DNA of 27,727 nt, taken from the NCBI GenBank assembly GCA_037074765.1, contig JBAMDO010000425.1, positions 1 through 27,727 on the forward strand, read 5' to 3'. Under the pieces are notes generated by a model that saw nothing but the letters and a program-made list of their open reading frames with translations, was not told the DNA's origin and did no database searches. This document shows, piece after piece, positions 22,398-27,727 of this stretch. Source of the DNA: Mansonella perstans. Lineage: Eukaryota; Nematoda; Chromadorea; Rhabditida; Onchocercidae. A program made the translations under genes and the position numbers. Numbering within the stretch: position 1 is the stretch's first letter; each line of letters begins with the position of its first letter.

Positions 22398-24273
22398 AAT
22401 TTTCGAGATTAACTGAAGTAAATAAAAATGCAATTATAAGAATTTTAGCGTGATTAAACATAGGAGGCTAATGTTGTGTTAGTAAGGATAATATGGCTGT
22501 AAATTCGAAAATGAATTTCCTTAATGAAATGGACAAAATGCTTAGACGACGACACTATCGAATCATTTCCATTTCGATCATTTAATTATTTTAGTTTAAA
22601 ATATTAAACACTGAAAATATTTTCCTACTAATTAACTCATTAACAATTAAGAAATAATTTTCTTAACTGGAATGAAATATGTCCATTTCATTTTTTTTAT
22701 TTTGATTATTCTTTAATTTGCTGTTGTAAATATATTGTTTATTTAAAAGCCAATTATAAGTTATTTTCAGATGTGACGACAAATTTGTCTCTGCACTTAT
22801 TGTTACACGGATAGAACTTTCAATTAGAACTTTGTAATGAATGTTAAAATAGAGTTTAAAGTCTAGATTTCCATTAGTGTTATCAAAAGGCAAATCCTTT
22901 TGAAATCACTATTTAAAGGTTTGCTTTCTCGAGGAAATCTCCATTCATCAAGAATCTGTTCAAAGATTTATTTCTCTCGCATCCTCTTTCATCTAGACAC
23001 ATTTATTGATACTTTACATCCATGTCATTGGCATAAAATCAAAATATTTGCAGCACACTGAAATTGCTTCAAAAGAAAATTTTAATTTATGACTTTGAAT
23101 TTTACACAAAATTAGCACTTTTAAAATGCGTTCTATATGTAAATAAAGCAAGCAAAAAGGATTATAGAAAAATATGAAATGTACCATTCTTAAAATTACA
23201 TTTGTTTGTGAATTAACAAGTTTTATTGATTTTTTTGTTTATTCATTCTAATCATTAAAACTACATCGAATATCCTATGATGCTATAATTTTGTTGAAAG
23301 TTTCTTAAAATGTGTCATTTATAAATTTGCTTAGAAAATATTTTAATGTTTCGTTCATTGAATAATTACAAGCAGCTGCTTTCTCTCTTTCTTCTTTCTT
23401 GTCAAATGGTATCATTAATTAATTTGATTAATTTTTCAAATTTTGCTTTTTTCAGCTATTTTCTTGAAAAGCATTTGATAGGAATAGAAACTCTGACACT
23501 AAAATGAATATGTTTTATTTCTAAATCTCCAAAGATATTTTTAACTTCTGTTAACACACTTCCAAAATTAAATTTTCATTTCAAACTTCATTGTTCATTA
23601 ACTTTCTGCAGGAAATCCTAATAAACAACTTTAAAATATTGCGCCGACAATTTTTTTATTTCAAAGTTTTGATCTTTTTCTTGAAAGATACCTGTAATGT
23701 ACATAGCAAAAGGAATACTGCGAGTCTATTGATTTAAAATGTTTGCAATTGTAAGTTCGTATTTGAGAAAACATGTAAATAATTATCTTTATGTGATATG
23801 CATATCTTTTTGTGCTTCAAGTTTTCCGAAACTTTCATTACAAATGTAAATTTCTAAAGTTTAACAACAACTTAGAGTAACTTCACAATAATAATTCTAT
23901 CTTTATTGCTCGAAAAAGAAAAAAGAAAGAAAAGTTTACTTATTAATTAATTAATTACATACATATATAAAATGTTGTTATTTGTGCTATTATTAATATT
24001 ATTAATTTTTCCTTTTCTATCGTTGTTTCCATGTAGAAATATTAACAGATAAGACATACTCTAATTACTGCTACTTTATATTCTTGCTTAGCTTATTTAA
24101 TAGGTATCCATCATACATTTCTCTCAGCAAACATTTCTCATTAAAAATTTTCGCTATAAAAGTGAAAGGCACTCAGTTCATTTGTTTTAAGGCCTTAATT
24201 TTGTCATTATTCTATTTATAGGCGAGTACTTTTGACATTTTTCGAGGACATTCCTTTCCATTTCTTTATGCTG

Positions 24274-24300
24274 TTCTTTCTCTCTCTCTCTCTCTCTTTC
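24274..24300 (+). repeat. Polypyrimidine (CT)n tract
   Basis: TTCTTTCTCTCTCTCTCTCT-type run of about 27 bases without a purine. Confidence 0.9.
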
Positions 24301-24469
24301 CTATTTACTGATGAGAATATTTGAAGTGAAGTCATTAAAAAGTTTTGCTTTTGGAAAGAGATTTTTCCTAATGTGTCTGTCGTTTCATCCGTGTTTTCTA
24401 CTATCATTGTTAGCAATGGAACAAGGGCCTTTCTTATAATGACCTTTCACCTTATGAACAATCCTTCGC

Positions 24470-24499
24470 TTTCCTTTCTTTCTTTCTTTCTTTTCTCTC
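24470..24499 (+). repeat. (TTTC)n tract
   Basis: CTTTCCTTTCTTTCTTTCTT continues as TTTC tetranucleotides and ends in TTTTCTCTC. It is pure pyrimidine for about 30 bases. Confidence 0.88.
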
Positions 24500-24550
24500 G
24501 ACAAAACTCTCCTCTCCTTCAGTGTGACTAAATGACTTCCATCATCATGA

Positions 24551-24597
24551 GAGAAGGGAAAAAAACGGAGAAAGAGAGAAAGAGAGAGAGAGAGAGA
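24551..24597 (+). repeat. Homopurine GA-rich tract
   Basis: GAGAAGGGAAAAAAACGGAG is followed by AAAGAGAG units and a pure (GA)n end. One C interrupts an otherwise all-purine run of 47 bases. It lies only 50 bases past a pyrimidine-rich stretch, so the two could pair as an imperfect inverted repeat. Confidence 0.88.
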
Positions 24598-25062
24598 TTA
24601 TTGTAGATTTATTCTTATTAAATTAATAAGTTTGTTCATTTTCGAAATTTTTTTTAAAATTATTATTCGAAAACTTTTTTTCTAATATATTAAAACGTCA
24701 TCTTATTAATTTCTTTGCGATTTTTTTTCTCAATTTTTCAAATTGCTTTATTTTTCTATCAAAAATCAATTTGGAAAATTAAATTTCTTTACCACAATAT
24801 CATAAACCAAAGGAAACATGAAAAAAAAAATGTGAAAAAATTTAAATTATTGATATTTGAAATATTTTTGTTAATTAGCAATTAACGAAATATTTTGTGC
24901 TTTGTCCTTGTTGATATTATTCTCTGTCATTGACAGATCAATTTTACAATATCATTTCAAACTAGCATATACATGCATACAAACTATTCTATAGAAAAAA
25001 CTTTCAAATTCTAAATTACATATTCATATTCGAAAATTAAATAAACTAATTCTTAAATGAAA

Positions 25063-25097
25063 TTAATGCTGTGACATTTTATTTATCACAGCAGTAA
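25063..25097. repeat. Short hairpin with 12-bp arms, one mismatch
   Basis: TTAATGCTGTGA (25063-25074) faces TCACAGCAGTAA (25086-25097); arms pair at 11 of 12 positions with an 11-base loop. The right arm reads TATCACAGCAG, which has the ATCACAG seed of the miR-2 family, but the paired arm is too short for a standard microRNA precursor, so I list it only as an inverted repeat. Confidence 0.5.
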
Positions 25098-25549
25098 ATA
25101 TCATTATTCATAACTGAGACATTTGTGAAATGTGCTGTTAGCTTTGCTATAGTTGTTGAACCATCATCAAAGCTATCATCAATCAGCAGAAGCAGCCATC
25201 TCTTCTATTATCTCAACTTTCCACAATCAATATTGCCATATCGGAACTCGTCATTTTATCTTTCAATCTTCCAATACGATAACATGAAAATACTCAAATA
25301 CTTATGAATTCTATCTTTTGATCTTTGCACAAATTTTCAAAATTACATATGCAAAATTTAAATAATAGAGAATTAAAAATTAGGGTACAAAGGTGAATTT
25401 ATTTATAAATATACGATTAACAATAAATTTTTTCTACTTTCTATTTCTAAATTACATATACTTTTTAAAATCTGAAATGAAAATTCTTTTCTGTAATTAT
25501 TATAGGAAATTCTTACATTAAAAATTAAATAATAATAAGGATAAAGGGA

Positions 25550-25583
25550 CAGAGAGAATGGGAGAGAGAGAGAGAGAAGGAGA
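25550..25583 (+). repeat. Homopurine GA-rich tract
   Basis: CAGAGAGAATGGGAGAGAGA continues to AGAAGGAGAA, with a single T interrupting about 34 purines. Confidence 0.85.
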
Positions 25584-25812
25584 ACTAATCAATGAGGCTA
25601 TGTCTAAATAAATGAATTTGATAGTAACTTTTATGTGTTACTTCGAAATTTATTTTGCGCTATATTTAGCAATAAAAAAATAAGTTCAATTTGGTATTAA
25701 AAATATGAAAAAAAAATTTTGAATTCAATTCAAATAAATTACATTTCGAATATTTTTTCTAAGCCATTAGTGCTTTCATTAGCTTCATCAGTAACTATTA
25801 CTTATTTTAATC

Positions 25813-25830
25813 ATTCTCTTTCTCTCTCTT
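25813..25830 (+). repeat. Short (CT)n tract
   Basis: ATTCTCTTTCTCTCTCTT is a short pyrimidine run, the smallest member of the 22.3-26.6 kb group. Confidence 0.7.
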
Positions 25831-26049
25831 TTACTCCCTTCATTTATGTAATATGAATAAAATATATGTGTAGCGAGAATTAAGGCTGTTTTATTCATTG
25901 CAATGAAGCTTTTTTTAATGCTTTAATGCAGTAAAAATTTTATACCTCTCACCTCATTTTTCAAATAACTTCATGGAAATTTGTTCTTCAAAGTTCACAA
26001 AGATTTGTTAAAGCTTGGTTGACATTTAAAGATAATCCCTAGGATAGAG

Positions 26050-26172
26050 AAAATTGAAAGCTAAAAGTGAAATTGAAAGTTGAAAATGAAATTGAAAGTT
26101 GAAGGAATTGAAATTTTAGGATTGAAGTGAAATTGGAATTGAAATTGAAATTGAAAATAGAGAATTGAAACT
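26050..26172 (+). repeat. GAAATTGAAAGTTGAAA-type minisatellite
   Basis: TGAAATTGAAAGTTGAA occurs twice near the start, followed by shorter GGAATTGAAATT and GAAATTGAAATTG variants. The six-base core GAAATT dominates about 120 bases, with irregular spacing. Several frames contain TGA, so it is not a coding repeat. Confidence 0.8.
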
Positions 26173-26560
26173 TTGTAAAAGTGATAAGGACATTGCTTGA
26201 AAACTAAAATCTGGCAAGAATAATGCATTTTTAATTTTAAAGCTTATCAAATATGATGAGTGATAAAGCAAATGTTGAATTTTGAATTTCCACAAGTTTC
26301 TCGATGAAATGATAAAAGATTGTTAAATGACACAAATGACAAAGCTAATGATTGTAATGGTAATGACCTATTATTGCTACTATTTTCTGTTTACATGCAG
26401 TACTGTTTACTAGTTACCTGACTTCTGTCTACTATGTTTAATTTTTTGTTGTTATAATTTATTGAAATATAACTTGCAACTTGTCCATCTATTCATTTAC
26501 AATTTGTATACTTATCCATCCATTAATTCATTCATTCATTCTTTGCGGTGAAATTGCCTC

Positions 26561-26603
26561 CGAGAGAGAGAGGAAAAGAGAGAGAGAGGGAGAGAGAAAA
26601 AGG
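26561..26603 (+). repeat. Homopurine GA-rich tract
   Basis: GAGAGAGAGAGGAAAAGAGA runs on through GAGAGGGAGAGAGAAAAAGG with no pyrimidine for about 43 bases. Confidence 0.9.
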
Positions 26604-26995
26604 ATTGCAGTTTGGTTTAAATTGTAGGATTAGCATTGAAGCTTAGCTCGAATTATGGGATTAAGTTAACGAGTAGTTAAATTTGGACTGCAATTATTTC
26701 GTTGAATGTTAATAATTTGATAGGTAGCATTGGATTTTTTAAAATAAAGTTATAAAAATTGGATTTTTTGCTTTTGTAAAATTTCTACGATATCAAAGGG
26801 CTGTTTCTACTCATTATGTCTCATTTAAGTACCAAATTGTTGCCAAATATCGCATACGCAAAATGCCGAATGATCGTAGCATTACAAATATGCCATTCCG
26901 TTCGCGTCCAAATTTCTTTTTTCAAATTTTTTCTCTTTCATTCACTTATCCATCTATGAAGCAATGAATCTATTTCAATTAAATTTTGGATTTGA
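26604..26995. other. AT-rich stretch with a CpG-rich patch, no assignable gene
   Basis: Between about 26850 and 26910 CpG dinucleotides are unusually dense (CGCATACGC, GCCGAATGATCG, CCGTTCGCGTCC). A 34-codon frame runs on the plus strand from ATG 26863 to TGA 26967, and minus-strand frames are open through the same bases. With several frames open at once none can be preferred, so I call no gene. Confidence 0.4.
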
Positions 26996-27197
26996 ATTAA
27001 TTAGCACGCGAGAGTTTAATAGGCACACGTTTAATAGGCACACACATATATACACAAATATTGTTATCCTCGCAATTGTTTTTGGCATTAATTAATTAGC
27101 ACGCGAGAGTGAATTATTGTTATCCTCGCAATTGTTTTTGGCAATGTTTTTTATACAACATATACAACGTTTAATAGGCACACACATATATACACAA
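26996..27197 (+). repeat. Scrambled direct-repeat cluster of three unit types
   Basis: Unit A (ATTAATTAGCACGCGAGAGT, 20 bp) lies at 26996-27015 and 27091-27110. Unit B (29 bp, starting TATTGTTATCCTCGCAATTG) lies at 27059-27087 and 27115-27143. Unit C (31 bp, starting ACGTTTAATAGGCACACACA) lies at 27027-27057 and 27167-27197, with a 15-base partial copy GTTTAATAGGCACAC at 27014-27028. All full copies are identical. The order is A, partial C, C, B, A, B, C, which simple tandem duplication does not produce. Confidence 0.93.
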
Positions 27198-27238
27198 TGA
27201 GACAGAAGACGCGGAATTTCAGAGCTCGAAATCAATAT

Positions 27239-27430
27239 TTATTTTACATTTGTTTCTTTCCAAATATTGTAAATAAATTTAAAAATGAAATGAGCTATTT
27301 TATTCAGAAGCAGCGATTTCATCTCATCATAACTTAATCCTTTTCCGCCGAATAGAATAAGTTGATGAGTGGAAGTTGCTGAACCAGAAGTTGACAGTGA
27401 TTTGATAGCCTCAGTTAACGTTAAAAATTT
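27239..27430 (-). pseudogene. Possible minus-strand terminal exon or exon relic, family unrecognised
   Basis: Reading leftwards from 27430, a frame is open for 63 residues to a TAA at 27241-27239. Residues about 7-41 use mixed codons unlike the AT-rich surroundings and read plausibly as protein (EAIKSLSTSGSATSTHQL, then LILFGGKGLSYDEMKSLL). The last 20 residues are AT-rich and less convincing. Upstream, an acceptor-like AAACAG ends at 27450 and would open a different frame (SLPKFLKIFNVN) that stops near 27411; the frame change falls within runs of A and T at 27418-27440. That suggests either a frameshift in a decaying exon, a homopolymer sequencing error, or two unrelated open stretches. No start codon, domain or upstream exon is visible in the remaining 300 bases, so a real gene would have to extend past the right edge. 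Confidence 0.25.
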
Positions 27431-27548
27431 TTAAAAATTTTGGAAGTGACTGTTTTGCAATAAATACAATTGGCATTATTAGCAGCAAGATTATTGAATA
27501 TCAATATTTGATCATACAATATGATTCCTAATAACCTATTCCTATCAG

Positions 27549-27549
<1 letters not shown>

Positions 27550-27603
<54 letters not shown>
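27550..27603 (+). repeat. (TTA)18 microsatellite
   Basis: Eighteen uninterrupted TTA units are followed by TCCTTACAG and another short TTATTATTA run. The purity of the array suggests high length variability. Confidence 0.95.
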
Positions 27604-27604
<1 letters not shown>

Positions 27605-27727
27605 CCTTACAGTTATTATTATCAGTATTTTTTAATTTAATTTTTTAATTATTTCTTGATGTACTTCATGAATGTACAGTACATTGTATTACATGACACA
27701 ACTTTGTTTTTTTCTTTCATTTGATTT

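Larger units (their letters stand above)
22400..26040. other. Non-coding stretch dominated by GA/CT tracts
   Basis: No supportable gene on either strand. Apart from the homopurine/homopyrimidine tracts and one short hairpin at 25063-25097 listed separately, the sequence is AT-rich spacer. The frames at 22663-22893 and 24216-24416 (minus) are low-complexity; the latter reads through a CT tract as alternating Arg-Glu. The plus frame 25125-25307 has mixed codons at its start but no domain or splice context. Confidence 0.55.

Noticed and set aside
24216..24416. 66-residue minus-strand frame with a run of alternating Arg and Glu
   Set aside because: The run is the translation of the CT microsatellite at 24274-24300.
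25125..25307. 60-residue plus frame and an overlapping short minus frame (GRLKDKMTSSDMAILIVES)
   Set aside because: Both strands look equally coding-like over about 60 bases and neither has splice sites or extension.

Overview
The window is about three-quarters A+T, has short exons split by introns of 190-450 bp with GT...AG ends and TTTCAG-like acceptors, and is full of microsatellites and homopurine tracts. This is nuclear DNA of a eukaryote. The intron style, base composition and simple-repeat content fit a nematode, most likely a filarial one; that taxonomic call is inference. No tRNA, rRNA, spliceosomal RNA, spliced-leader RNA, CRISPR array, transposase or reverse transcriptase was seen, and nothing looks bacterial.

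Layout. (1) Positions 1-306 hold the last coding piece of a plus-strand gene cut by the left edge: a hydrophilic tail that begins in a 15-bp tandem repeat and is followed by an AATAAA signal. (2) Positions 307-17118 are a gene-poor stretch of nearly 17 kb with microsatellites, short tandem duplications, palindromes and a few locally GC-richer islands whose reading frames stay open without an assignable gene. (3) Positions 17119-20217 hold the one gene that can be assembled completely: seven exons, all junctions in phase, coding for a 342-residue extracellular protein with an N-terminal Reeler domain, a DOMON domain and a short hydrophobic C-terminal tail like a GPI-anchor signal. It lacks the cytochrome b561 membrane domain that follows the same two domains in FRRS1-type ferric reductases. 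(4) Positions 20218-27727 are mostly non-coding: an imperfect repeat built round GTAAGT just past the gene, seven GA/CT tracts between 22.3 and 26.6 kb, a GAAATT-rich minisatellite, a scrambled direct-repeat cluster at 26996-27197, a possible minus-strand exon or exon relic at 27239-27430, and an (TTA)18 microsatellite.

The two recognisable genes lie on the same strand but about 17 kb apart, and nothing links their functions. The points most worth following are the Reeler-DOMON gene without b561, the duplicated cryptic splice-acceptor segment in its third intron, and the unassigned coding-like frames on the minus strand near 6.8, 15.8 and 27.3 kb.
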